Source: Centrapalus pauciflorus
Lineage: Eukaryota > Streptophyta > Magnoliopsida > Asterales > Asteraceae
Assembly: GCA_020465985.1 (NCBI GenBank)
Contig: JAANYP010002987.1
Coordinates: 1 to 64,000, forward strand
Length of the DNA: 64,000 nt
Reading direction: 5' to 3'
Shown here: positions 1 through 10,645 of the stretch, one piece after another
Numbering within the stretch: position 1 is the first letter of the stretch
Layout: each line of letters opens with the position of its first letter
Notes under the pieces: model-generated
Databases searched by the model: none
What the model was told of the DNA's origin: nothing
What the model saw: only the letters and a program-made list of their open reading frames with translations
Program-made: the position numbers and the translations under genes

Positions 1-2
1 TT

Positions 3-395
3 GGTGGAAAGTTGATCAGTTGGAGTAGCAAGAAGCAGAACTCAGTGTCCACTTCTACTGCTGAAGCTGAGTATATTGCTGCTGGAAGCTGCTGTGGGCA
101 GATTATGTGGATGCAGCATCAGCTTGAAGATTTTGGCCTTGTGTATAGGAAAACTCCTATTCTGTGTGATAACACAAGTGCCATAGCCATCTCCAACAAT
201 CCAGTATTTCATTCAAGAACAAAGCATATTGAAGTCAGACATCACTTCATCAGGGATCACATTCAGAAAGGTAATGTGGAGGTAAGTTTTATTTCCACAA
301 ATGAACAGCTTGCAGACATTTTCACCAAACCTCTGGATGAAACAAGGTTTAATTACCTTGTCAGCAAGCTGGGCATGTTAAACAAGAGTGACTAA
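3..395 (+). pseudogene. pol: Copia pol, C-terminal RNase H fragment
   Basis: About 130 codons are open from the window edge to a stop at 393-395. The visible part matches the end of copia RNase H: the SWSSKKQNSVSTSTAEAEY block, the CDNTSAIAISNNPVFHSRTKHIE block and the closing ADIFTKPL motif. RNase H degrades the RNA strand of the RNA-DNA hybrid during reverse transcription. The protein is incomplete only because the window starts here, so it need not be broken in the genome. It is followed by 700 bp without pol coding and then by the third ORF in the same orientation. Confidence 0.9.
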
Positions 396-987
396 GAGTT
401 TCTCAAAGGTCTAAAAATTTGTATGTTTCACACTGCTCAGGTTTCTCAGAACAGCTTAGACAGAACAGGTTATACATGTTCTGTACTTAGTTATTTGTCT
501 GAAAAACTTGAACAACTTGAGCATACAACAGGCTGAACAAAATCAGTTTATTCGTCCAGCCTGCTCTGATGGTTCAATCCTCAACCTGTCCATTCCTTCA
601 CGCTGTCTTACAAGTTTTTCTCTTGTAACATGTTCTCCTATTGAACACAACCTGCTCTTACAAAGGAGAGCAGGCTGGAGGAACAGCTTGAAAAATGAAC
701 AGCTTGAAGATTGAACAGCTTGTGATGACTTTGGTCATCACAGGGTTGACCAACAGCTTAGACCAACAAAATTTTAATTACCTTTCTTCAAGATTAAGTT
801 ACTTAATTAATATTTTATTTAACTTAATTACTGCGGATAATGTGGATTACGTGTGTTAGTGATTAAAAAGGGATCAAGTGGTCTGACAAACGGTCTGACA
901 TGGACAACCGTTCCGTTTTCCGTTAACTGCCTTTTCAAATCAACCGCCCAAACCCTCTCTCTCTCATACACACTCACATTCAAATCC
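396..987 (+). other. SIRE-A spacer between pol and the third ORF, with 16-bp tandem repeat
   Basis: No coding sequence is evident. The word GAACAGCTT occurs at 449 and again at 681, 697 and 713. The last three are exactly 16 bp apart, so they form a short tandem array. Variants such as GAACAGG and CCTGCTCTG are scattered around them and recur in the 3' LTR near 5640-6050. The last 150 bp before the TATA box are rich in pyrimidine strings such as CCCTCTCTCTCTC. Confidence 0.6.
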
Positions 988-995
988 TATAAATA
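988..995 (+). promoter_or_regulatory. Internal TATA box upstream of the SIRE-A third ORF
   Basis: TATAAATA lies 115 bp before the ATG at 1103. Between them is a pyrimidine-rich, AUG-free leader containing strings such as TCTTCGTCTTCCTC. The start codon sits in AAAATGGC, a good plant initiation context. This is what a plant RNA polymerase II core promoter looks like, placed inside a retrotransposon far from its LTR. Promoter activity is inferred. Confidence 0.55.
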
Positions 996-1102
996 CCAAA
1001 CTACTGTTTCATCTTCGTCTTCCTCATCATTTCCAGAAATCCTTAAGAACCCTAAAAATCGACTAAGTGTCTTTTGCTTCTCCAAACCTCAAAACTTCCA
1101 AA

Positions 1103-4100
1103 ATGGCTCACAGACCTAATCCCTTTCTTCCGGTGTTCGTTGGTGATGATGTTGTCAAACACTCATCAGTCACCACAATGCTGACCATCAAACCCACAAA
1201 CTACGTTGCAAACCTTACTATTCCCAAAAACTATGTGGGGAAAGGTTACGATCAAATGGTGGAGTTTCTGCAAGTTCATCCGTTGAACTATGCTATGACT
1301 GCAACTCCTGGTGTCCTGTACCAGGAGATGGTGTATGAGTTCTGGTACACCTGTGCCTACAACCCCAACACCAAGGTCATCAAGGGTACTATCCTCAATG
1401 GGACTCAGACCATTGAGATTAGTTCTGATCTGCTCAGAGAGGTGCTTCATCTACCAATTGCTGAGACCTATGACAAAGCCCCAAGCTGAGGATACACAAA
1501 TGGGCAATCTGCTACGCTTCTGTGGTGTAGCAGAACCCAAACTTGGAGCAACACTGTTTAGGAAGGACCTCTCTCCTACCTATAGCTTTCTATTCGCCTC
1601 AGTGGTGATGTGCTTTGGAAGCAAAGTTGGTTCATTTGACCAACTCAGCAGAGATGAAGTCCCAATAGCCCTACAGCTAGTGGATGGGACTACCCTTGAT
1701 ATGGGTAAGTGAATTTTTGTGAACTTGAGGAACTTGGTGCAGCAAGAGTCAAGACCAGCTGCTGTCCGTTATCCCAGGTTTCTGAGCCTCATTTTCAGAC
1801 ATGTTTGTGGTGAGCAACTATACAACTCTCAGCCTTTACTTAAGTATGCTGCATTCCCTGTCATAGGGAATAGAGTTTTCTATACTCCTGTACTCCAAAA
1901 TGAGCCTCCTCTATCCACACCAATGAGGAAGTTGTTAGGTTTGGTGGAAGGACCCTCTGCTGTGAGGGTGGATCCAGAAGCTGCTGCTCCCGCAAGCAAA
2001 TCCAAAGCCAGGTCCAAACTTGTAAAGAGGACCCTGGTAACTGCTGAAGCTGGGCCTGTGCAAAAGAAGGCCAAATCAGCTCAGCCTGAGTCTGCACCTT
2101 TAGCCTCTGTGGCTGAGGAGGAGCAGACTCCTCACCCTGGTTCATTTGTTGAGCCTGAAGCCTCAGTGGCCGGTGCCTCTGTGGCACAAGAGACCATGGA
2201 ACAGGTCAGCCCCACTGTTCCTGACCCAGTCTCACACCCAGTCCAAACAGATCCTCTCTCCTCTCCACAATCACTCACTTCATCCATTCACTACCAACGC
2301 AAATCCCTCTCCAAAAAGAAACCAGCCCAAAGAACCACCTCCTCTGTTCCCTCTAGACAGGGTTCAGTTGAAAAAGAAGCAACCCCTGCTGCCTCTCCTA
2401 TTTTGGGAGAAGGTTCAGCTCATTTGGAGCCTGCTTCACTCCAATCTGAGTCTACCCAGAGTCAGCCTAGACCCTCTGGTTCCTCCCAATAGGAATGAGT
2501 TGTACAAATGGAGATACCCACATCAACTATCCCAGTCTCCCAACAGGCTGAGGATATTGAAAGACAGGAGTCATCTCCACTCCATACTGTGTCCACACTG
2601 TCCCCCACTAAAATCTCCTCACACCCTGAGTCTGCACGAGGTGCCCACGCTGCTGATATAGACCAATCAGCAGCTCAGCCTCAAACTTCTACTCCCCATG
2701 ATACAGCTATTCTACACCAAACAGCTGCTGAGGGACCAACATCCACAGCTGATGAACCTCAGGGATCACACTATCCCTCTGGTGAGGCTGCTCCCTCCAT
2801 GCAAATTCCATCAGCAGGTTTCACCATTGCTGATGTTGAAATGCATATCCCATCTCCCAATGATGAGGTGCCTTTCAACCAAGGCACTGCAGAGGGAACC
2901 ACCACTGGCCTTCATGAGGATGTTGCAGCACAAGCAGCATCTGAAAGGCCCTCAACACCAACCCCTTCTCCTGGTGATGCAGCTACAGCCGCTGCTGAAG
3001 GACCTCTTGACCCCTCCAAGCTGGGCCATCTAACTTTTGCCCAGGCTATGGAGCTTCTTTCAAAGGTTTCTCTTCCCTCTCCATCTCATCCTCAAACCCC
3101 AGCCTCATCATCATCTTCTCCGTCTACCCACTCAAAACAATCTACCCATACCCCTCCATCTCCTAAAGACCTGCCTTTGAAGGATCAGCTTTCATTGCTG
3201 ACCAACAAAGTTAGTTCTATAGAATCCTCTGTGTCTTCTCTCCCCTCTATCATATCAGACTCTTTGTCTGCACAGCTTCAGGGGTTCTTTGATTCGTTCA
3301 AAGCCTCTTTCCCTCTCACTTCCCAACCTGATCACTCTCCACAGCTGGTAGCACTCACTGCTCAGCTGCAACAAGTGTCCACATCCCTCTCCTCTATTCT
3401 TTCCATGCAACAGGATTCTGTATCCTCAATGACAGCCATTTCCCAACAGCTGTCATCTCTTATTACTTCTTGCACTTCTACTCTTCCTGCCACTCTGGCT
3501 AGCTTACAAAATCTTATTGGTTCCCTTTCAAATTCTGTGTCATCAGACCTTGCAGATGTGCAAGATTCTCTAGAACTTCATCTTGCTCAGCTGCAAACTC
3601 TGCTGTTCACAGCATCTGATAGGGAAAATATTGTCAAGCTAACCTCCCTTGCTGATTCCCACTCCTCTTCTCTTAAGACCTGTCTTTCCCAGCTTACAGA
3701 GGTAAAGGATAACTTGGCTTTCTTAGTGACTAGCCTTGTTGGTCCTAAACCTTCTGTTAAACCTGCTGGCAAGCCTGCTGACTTTGTGTCTTCAGGCAGA
3801 CCAGGTGTTGAAGTCGCTGCTTCATCTCCTTCAAAGGGGGAGAAGTCATCTGCCTCGAAGACTAAGTCTAAGGGGGAGAAAACTTCTTCTCCTAAGGAGA
3901 TACCAGTATCTGCAACCCAAACTGGTCAGCCAGCAATTTTTGAAACAGGTACAGCTGAAGGTGCCTCTCAAGCTGCTCTGCCTACTCAGGCTGTCTCTCC
4001 AAACCCTGCTCAGTCTAAGGGGGAGGAATTCATCTCTGAGGACAGGCCCAGCAGTAAAAGAAGGCATCTAATTTTAACAGAAGAATAAGAAGAAGAAGAG

Positions 4101-5273
4101 GAAATTCTTGAGGCTGCTATCACTACAGCAGCAGCCAAAGGAAAAGAAAAAGCAGATGTTGATCCCATGCAGCAGAAACAAGCAGAAATTCAATTTCACA
4201 AGGCCAGGGCTAAAGAGATGGGTCTTCCTATGCACAAGTACTTTGAGTTTAGAGAAGAACAGCTTCAAGCCCTGGAGGAAATGAGAAAAGAAGAAGAATC
4301 TGCTAAAACTGCCAAATCTTTTGCACTCCAAGAAGCAAAGAAAATTAAAATGTCTACCCTGGAGGTGCAAAAGAAAATAATGGAAGCTGCTAGAAAATCT
4401 GCAGGGGAGAAGGAAAAGGAAGTAGGAAAAGGTACTCTGGTCTCTGTGACTAAAACTACAGTGCCCCATGCAAGAACTCAATATCACTTTGACAACTTGG
4501 CAAAGAAAAAGTTTCATGATGTTGCTGAGAGAAGGCTAGCCAAAGAAGCAATTGTCAAAGCTGTCCCTGTATCAAGGAAAGGCAGTCAGTGGAAGCTAAA
4601 AATAACAAGGATGGGTGCAACAGGCCCAGAATTGGAAACTTATGACCACACTGATGTAGCTCAGATGGGGTACAGGGAATGGATTGAGCTGGCAGTTTCC
4701 CTGAGTGAATCAAGGTCAGAAACGGCTAAGGATATCAGGGCATATGTCAAGAGATTGATGGAAAGAGTAAAGGACCTCGGCCTGATATCTAAAGAAGTAA
4801 GTGAAGGTGTCTTTGTGACACATCCTAAAATAAAGGCCAGGAGAACTAAGAAGGACACAGAGCTGGAAGAACTCCTTATAATTATTGAACAAGTAGATTA
4901 TGCTGTGGAAATTAAAAGGGTTGACCACAGTCTGCCTGAAGGAGTAGAATTTGAAGATGGCAAAGTAATTGAAGAGCCTGAGTTAGGGGCATTTTTTGTA
5001 GATCCCCTGTCTCAAAAGATATGTTTTCAAAGAGCTTCAGACCTACATAAAGTTGGTCTTAAGCAGCTTGCAGCCTTCAGAATTGCCTCCTCCTTCAGAC
5101 AGTCCAGCTTATGGAGAGCAGCCATCTGGGATGAGCTGAAAGGATTTTACAATAGAGGTGAGCTTCAAGATTCTAACTTCATGTTTCTCAGAGTTGAAAT
5201 TGAAGAAATGGAAGAAACGAGGGAAGAACTTGAAAGAAGATTCAAACAAGGAATGCCATCTGCAGTCCAGTGA
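1103..5273 (+). pseudogene. SIRE-A third (3') ORF, decayed; family otherwise called envelope-like
   Basis: I do not recognise a biochemical function. The ORF starts MAHRPNPF at 1103. An early hydrophobic-aromatic module (MVEFL, NYAM, YEFW, LREVLHLP, about residues 50-125) is shared with the third ORFs of SIRE-B and SIRE-C. A long Pro/Ser/Thr-rich middle follows, then Glu/Lys-rich helical sequence and a C-terminal domain. Basic clusters such as KSKARSKLVKR and SSKRRH look like nuclear localisation signals. No signal peptide or membrane span is evident. It is broken by a one-base frameshift near 1485 and by in-frame stops at 1710 (TGA), 2490 (TAG), 2496 (TGA) and 4086 (TAA). Reading resumes in the same frame after each stop, so about 1,390 codons were once continuous. 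Confidence 0.75.
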
Positions 5274-5605
5274 AGTCCACCTACCATATGGGAAGGTGAA
5301 GAATGGAAGCTGTCCATCAGTTCGACAGGCTTACCATTATTTGCTCCCAACTAAAACAGTCCAATGTACATCAGTTCTACTTTATTTACATTTGTTGTAA
5401 TTTCAGTTTACATTAGTTGTAATATACATCAGTACATTAGTTGTACTTTTGTAAGAACATGTGTTGTTCTTTTGTAATCAAAAATCAGTGTATATATAAA
5501 CTGATCTTTTACTTTATGTTAATGTTGCAATTCTATTTCAACAAATGTATTGTAAGAATATATAATGATTTTTGACAAAACCAGCTTAGACTGGTTATTG
5601 CAAAT

Positions 5606-5614
5606 AGGGGGAGA
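5606..5614 (+). promoter_or_regulatory. Polypurine tract of SIRE-A
   Basis: AGGGGGAGA lies directly before the TGTTAG that starts the 3' LTR. This is the plus-strand primer position in LTR retrotransposons. Similar AGGGGGAG strings also occur upstream near 3835, 3872 and 4019, and just inside the LTR near 5661. Confidence 0.8.
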
Positions 5615-5615
5615 T

Positions 5616-6740
5616 TGTTAGGCACAAAAAGGCCTCAGTCAAACCTGTTCTACATCTGAGGGGGAGATTTATAATCAAACCTGTTGATGCATTTGAAGGT
5701 TGATATTAAGGCCTGTTATATGCCTTATTGAAACCTGAAAATGATTTGCAATATCTGTCTAAAGCTGTTCTATGGGTTGCATGTGTTGCAACTAAGACAG
5801 TTTGTCCAAGCTGCTCTGTCTGCTGAACAGGCTTTACATAAACTGTCTACGCTGCTCTACACTGGTGAGCAGCTTGGGCACCTTTCAAGTGTTCTGTTCT
5901 TTGTGAACAGAACCTGTTCTTTGTGAACAGGCTAAACACTTTATGGAATACGTTTCCAAGTCATCATGTATTGTTTTTGACTACAAGATCAGTTTACAAA
6001 GTCGAAGACAAAGTGGAAAACGGAACTGCTCAACCTGCCCACACTGTTCTGCAACATGAAGACAAAAGATTATTTGAAAAAGGGTGATAGACCTTTTTCT
6101 TATATCAAAATAGGCCTTTACAAGGAAGAAAGACGCAAAGTTGACATTCCTAAATTGGTTAAAGGCAATGCAACAGTAGACAAAGTGAAAAGACAAAAGT
6201 TCTGCACATGTGAAGACAAGTTTGCTTTTCAGAAAAGTGCAGAAAAGTTATGTTGTCTTTTCAAACAAGACTTCTCCTTTTTCATTCCGTCCAATGAAGA
6301 AGTTTCTCTTAGATCCTCTGAGTGAGTATAAAAGGAAGCTTCTAAGGTCAGAAGGAAATAAGCCAAATTAGCTAAGTGCTGAAACCAAGAGTGAACGTGC
6401 AAGTGTGTTTTTTATGCATGCAAGTCTGATTGTGTAATACAGTTTCTTAGTGTCTAAGCTGTTCTACATAAGCTGTTCCACTGAGTCCTGTAAACACAGT
6501 GAGTGCTTCTTAGTGAGAGTATTCATTGTTAACTAGTTTGAGTCTGTCTTAGATTAGTGAACATACTGTTGTATCTGTAATCACAGCTTGAACCTTTCCG
6601 CATTCAAGCTTGTTTGTAATTAACATTTGTTAATAATACATACAAACATTGAGAAAATTGTGTGTAGTTTTTAAATAGCTGTATTCACCCCCCCTCTACA
6701 GCTTAAAGCTATATACTTTGGGAACCTCTCGGGACCTACA
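5616..6740 (+). repeat. SIRE-A 3' LTR
   Basis: It begins TGTTAGGCAC right after the PPT and ends near GGGACCTACA, about 1.1 kb. Repeated CTGTTC/GAACAG words fill the first 500 bp, including two adjacent copies of TTTGTGAACAG near 5905-5930. The partner LTR is outside the window, so identity and age cannot be read here. The end coordinate is inferred by analogy with the SIRE-B LTR end (CCTTACA). Confidence 0.7.
6327..6335 (+). promoter_or_regulatory. TATA box in the SIRE-A LTR
   Basis: TATAAAAGG sits about 410 bp before the LTR end. It would place the RNA start near 6360 and leave about 380 bp of R/U5. A strong TATA match in mid-LTR is typical of copia elements. Confidence 0.6.
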
Positions 6741-7341
6741 AAGTCATCTGAACAGAGTGCAGATGTAACATCCGTCACTAAACCAGGTTAGCAACTATGA
6801 CCTAATCAGTATTTACTAGCCAATTTATAACCTAATCAGTGATCATTAGCAATTAATTAAAGTGATACAATGTTCATAAGGAAATTCAATTCAACTAGAA
6901 ACAATTTCATCGGTGCGATGAATTGGCAAATTAATTAATCCGATCGATTTGCGATATGATGGATTAATTCAACTAAGTACATAGTTAAATTAAGATTAGT
7001 GACACTAATCATACACTAATACACTTACTTAAAATTAATTATGCAAGACTAAAACAATTCATTAAACAAATGGAATCAAAAGTATTTATGAATTTACATA
7101 AAAAGGGAAATACAAGAATACATTCTAAATACATTTATACAACAACAAAATGAAAATACATGGAAATACACCATGTAGTGGCCGGCCCCTAGCATGTACT
7201 ATATATAGTTTGACCTCAATTTTTTTTAATACAACACCCATGCACAATCAACATCAAAGGTCTCCATCTTTTCTCCGTGCTTTGCAAGATTTCTTATTCA
7301 ACCTCGAAATCTTGAAATCATTTCATTCACTTTTTCTCCTC

Positions 7342-7350
7342 TATAAATAG
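7342..7350 (+). promoter_or_regulatory. TATA box in the GYP 5' LTR
   Basis: TATAAATAG in a pyrimidine-rich context. The same element occurs at 26701-26709 in the 3' LTR, so it predates the split of the two copies. Confidence 0.65.
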
Positions 7351-8193
7351 AGACCCCAAATTCTCATTTAGTTCACACCTTCACAACACAAAAATCCTTC
7401 TCTTTTCTTCCTCTCTAAACTGGCCACCACCTCTCAAACAAAGCCAAAATTTGCAACTTTGTATACTTGCATTATTTCAAGCATTTTTGGTGCAAAAAAG
7501 TTCTACTCATTTCTATTCTCCTAATACACTAAAGTAAGTAAATACTAACTCATTACATCTAATATTTATGTTTATATAAGTCTTGCATAATATAAATAAT
7601 CACCAACAACAACAAGTTTGATAAAAACTCAAGTTTATAAATCACTAGTTTTGTTTTAAGTTTCTTTTCTTCAAATGTGTTTATAAATATATAAAAAAAA
7701 TTATGTAAGTATAAATATTATGAAAACAAGTTATATAAATGTCTTTTATAACCTTTTATACATGTGGTTTTTGAATAAACAACAAGAATCCGAAGTTGTT
7801 TCAAGTTTACGAAATCTGGATTTTCGGCATTAATATTACGTCGACTTTGAAAAATCATAACTAATTCATAACTTAAAGAAATGTGTTGATTCTTGTCTCA
7901 AAAGATAGATCTATGTCTTAACTAAAAATCTGGAGGTTTTCATGATTTAATATGAAGATTAGAACCCCCAAATATTATTTGGGAACTCGAAGGTTTGACA
8001 GCTCAAAAATGGCCAACATAGGGTTTTTAACGATTTTTCCCCAACCTAAACACCTCGAAAAATGGCCCTTCTTAACTTTAAAAATTCTTTGTATATAGTA
8101 GTTTTACGTCTATGAAAACGAAAGCCCAAATCGTTTTGGAGCTTGGTCAAAAACAGCCTCAAAGTAGGCCGAAAACCCTTTAAAAAGCTGGAA

Positions 8194-8198
<5 letters not shown>

Positions 8199-8272
<74 letters not shown>
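8199..8272. repeat. (TA)n microsatellite in the GYP 5' LTR
   Basis: About 37 uninterrupted TA units. The matching position in the 3' LTR (27568-27681) is about 57 units long and is where that LTR ends. Confidence 0.95.
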
Positions 8273-8277
<5 letters not shown>

Positions 8278-9184
8278 GACGTTTTAAGTGAGTTTTATTT
8301 ATGAACTTGTAAAGTTGGGTGATTTAAAACATAAAACCTTTATACATACATATTATCATATATGGGAGTTATTAAGTCCCTCATATCATTTAGGACTCGG
8401 TTTAACACATCTGGTTTCATCACCCATCAACAACGCAAATTTTTATTTTACGCTCGTATTTGCCATCGCACTCACGGTGAGTCTTCATAGCCCCTATTTT
8501 CACACTGTTATGTTTTGGGGTAAACTACATGCTACGTTTTTATATGGACACAGAAACTACTTCATTTCTATTATGTATTACACATGTGGTTCCATTAGCC
8601 CTCAGATCATGAACCGTTAGTTACATTTTATGTAAGCGCGAATATATTATGGATAGATTTATCGGGAGTAATGTCCCCCACCTAGGTTGGTCGCTCCAAC
8701 TACTAAGGGGTGCATATATATATATATTTAACATTACGGTATTACATTGGAGAATACTGCACAGGGCAAACTAATTTTAAGTTTCGGTTGCATGATGCTT
8801 TTATGTGATATATATCATGGAATTTATGTTTTATAAATTCAAACTCAACTATTGTTGACGTATTTTAGCATGTATTTTTAAGGAAATTAAGACACGTGCA
8901 AAGCATCGGAAGCATTCCAAGGCTTCTGTTCATTTTGGAGTCGCATCATTTTCAAAAACTCGGAGATTTATTTGCATCATTTTTGTTAATTTAATTATGT
9001 ATTTAAATCTCTGTATCTTGCGAACTACTCTTTATCACTTTCTGGCTATGTAAAACATTTCTATATTTGAAGTTATATCAATGTATTTTTGAAAATGTCC
9101 ATATAGTGGTCGTTCACTTGATTATGACTATGTTTCCGCGACGTCACGCTTTGTTGCCAACCGGGGTAACGGGGGGTGACAGAT

Positions 9185-9196
9185 TGGTATCAGAGC
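9185..9196 (+). promoter_or_regulatory. GYP primer-binding site
   Basis: TGGTATCAGAGC lies 3 nt after the 5' LTR and is complementary to the 3' end of plant initiator methionine tRNA, the usual primer for these elements. Confidence 0.9.
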
Positions 9197-9297
9197 AATA
9201 GTTATTGTTAACTAGGTTGCATTGGTACCCTAGTCTATCTACATTTAAGTCTTACAAAATTTTTGAAAATATTTTGTAACTAACTAAAAGACTATAA

Positions 9298-10135
9298 ATG
9301 GACCTTGATAACAGAAACAAGTCAAAAAACACAATCATCATCCTGTCTGACTCCGAAGATGAGTATGCCCCTTTGAGCCCGGAGGTTACGGAGGTGTTCA
9401 TAGAAGAGGACCCATCCGAGGAAGAGGACCCATCAGAAGAGGAAGACCCCTACGAAGAAGAAGACCTGATGGAGGAGTCCGAGGAAGAACCCATGGAGGA
9501 AGACAATTCCTCCAGCGGATGGGGAGAACCATCCGAAGAGGACGCCAGCACCAGTGGCCCCCTCTTACGTCCCATACCCCTCATCTGTACCGTCTCACCG
9601 CACCTACGACCCCCACCCCAACGGCCTACTCATGTTGTTCACACCAAGGAAAAGGGTAATAATGCCACAACGGGAGTCTATCCCGACTCCTGTCCCTCAG
9701 CCAAGCCCACCGCAGCGGCGACGGGTAGATGCCCACCGGTGGGACTAGATGCCAAATACTCTCCAGGATTGGAGACGTTAGGAGGGAATCCCCTCCCAAT
9801 TTGAGATCGGAGGACCATCCTCTGCATCGGACCCACTGCTCACTCAGGAGCCGGCCGACCAGACTTTACTTCTTTTAGTAGCAAGGTCTTAACGGCAGGA
9901 CCTCCAAATCAGGTTACTTAACCAGGATATTGGAGAGATAACTGCTCGTATAGAGCGGGAGGAGTTACAAAACTCCAACATCTATTGGGCTATCCAGCAC
10001 GCCCTAACAATTCAACAGGACGGGCTGGGGGAGCTTCGACAACGACTTGCCGAAAGCTAGGACCGCAATGAGGAGCTAACACAGTGCCTCAATGCATTAG
10101 AGAAGGGAGAGACCCCCGATCACTCCCACACCTAG
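9298..10135 (+). pseudogene. GYP acidic leader ORF, decayed
   Basis: The first 85 or so codons are open and very acidic, with repeats of the form EEDPSEEEDP. After a frameshift near 9550 a Pro-rich segment continues in another frame, and a helical C-terminal part with further stops runs to about 10135. Many chromovirus-type plant elements carry such a separate acidic ORF before gag. Its role is not known to me. It is not translatable as it stands. Confidence 0.6.
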
Positions 10136-10360
10136 TACCCCCCTTATCTTTGTAATGTTAGGAATTATTATGTAATAGCGTAGGACTTAAAATTTTTGGG
10201 TAATAACCCGCCCCGATGTAAGAAATTATGAATTATTAATGAAAATTTCAAGTTATTAATGAATCTGTGTTTGATGATTATAGAACTGTGCCCTAAGAAA
10301 AATTTGAATCTTTAAGACTCAACTTCTCACACTATGCTCTTTTCTTTAAACTTTAAGACA

Positions 10361-10491
10361 ATGCCGCCGAAAAGAGCCATGAACACTGCCGAGATCGAGC
10401 AACTGGTCGCCCAACGAGTGGCAGCAGCTATAGCCACTTACGAAACCAACCGCAATAGCACCGCAAACGGCGATGGAGGAGGAAGCCGCAC

Positions 10492-10522
<31 letters not shown>

Positions 10523-10645
10523 AGGGGGTTCTGACTCAACCCCAAAAGGGTATGGTATTAAGGGATTTTTAAGCTGTAAGCCTCAATAATTTAATAAGAC
10601 GGAAAGCGCTGTCAGACTGGTTCACTGGTTCGAGAAACTTGAGTC
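10361..10645 (+). pseudogene. gag: GYP gag, N-terminal fragment with a 27-G run
   Basis: The ATG at 10361 opens a typical gag start (MPPKRAMNTAEIEQLVAQRV). A low-complexity glycine stretch follows, encoded by an uninterrupted run of 27 G at 10496-10522 plus five more after one A. Beyond the run the recognisable gag block with WFEKLES continues in another frame up to about 10645, where copia gag sequence takes over. The G run has probably changed length and broken the frame. Gag would form the particle. Confidence 0.7.

Larger units (their letters stand above)
1..6740 (+). mobile_element. SIRE-A: 3' part of a Sirevirus-type Ty1/copia retrotransposon
   Basis: The window opens inside pol of this element, so its 5' LTR, gag and most of pol lie to the left. 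What remains is the RNase H end of pol, a spacer with a TATA box, a long decayed third ORF, the PPT and one LTR. Assignment to the Sirevirus group rests on the pol signature, the extra long 3' ORF and repeated AGGGGGAG tracts. The right edge at 6740 is set by the terminal CA of a GGGACCTACA string and is uncertain by about 20 bp. A 23-bp gap separates it from the next LTR. Confidence 0.8.
6764..9181 (+). repeat. GYP 5' LTR
   Basis: It starts TGTAACATCC and ends GGGGTGACA, 2,418 bp, followed after 3 nt by the primer-binding site. It matches the 3' LTR at 26140 onward through the (TA)n tract, with many substitutions. Part of the 23-bp gap before 6764 would hold the target-site copy (GCAGA if 5 bp), but the matching copy is not in the window. 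Confidence 0.85.

Noticed and set aside
4060..4170. Programmed readthrough at the SIRE-A stop at 4086, parallel to SIRE-C
   Set aside because: SIRE-A has several other stops and a frameshift in the same ORF, and the TAA lies in a GAA run, so a simple G-to-T mutation is more likely.
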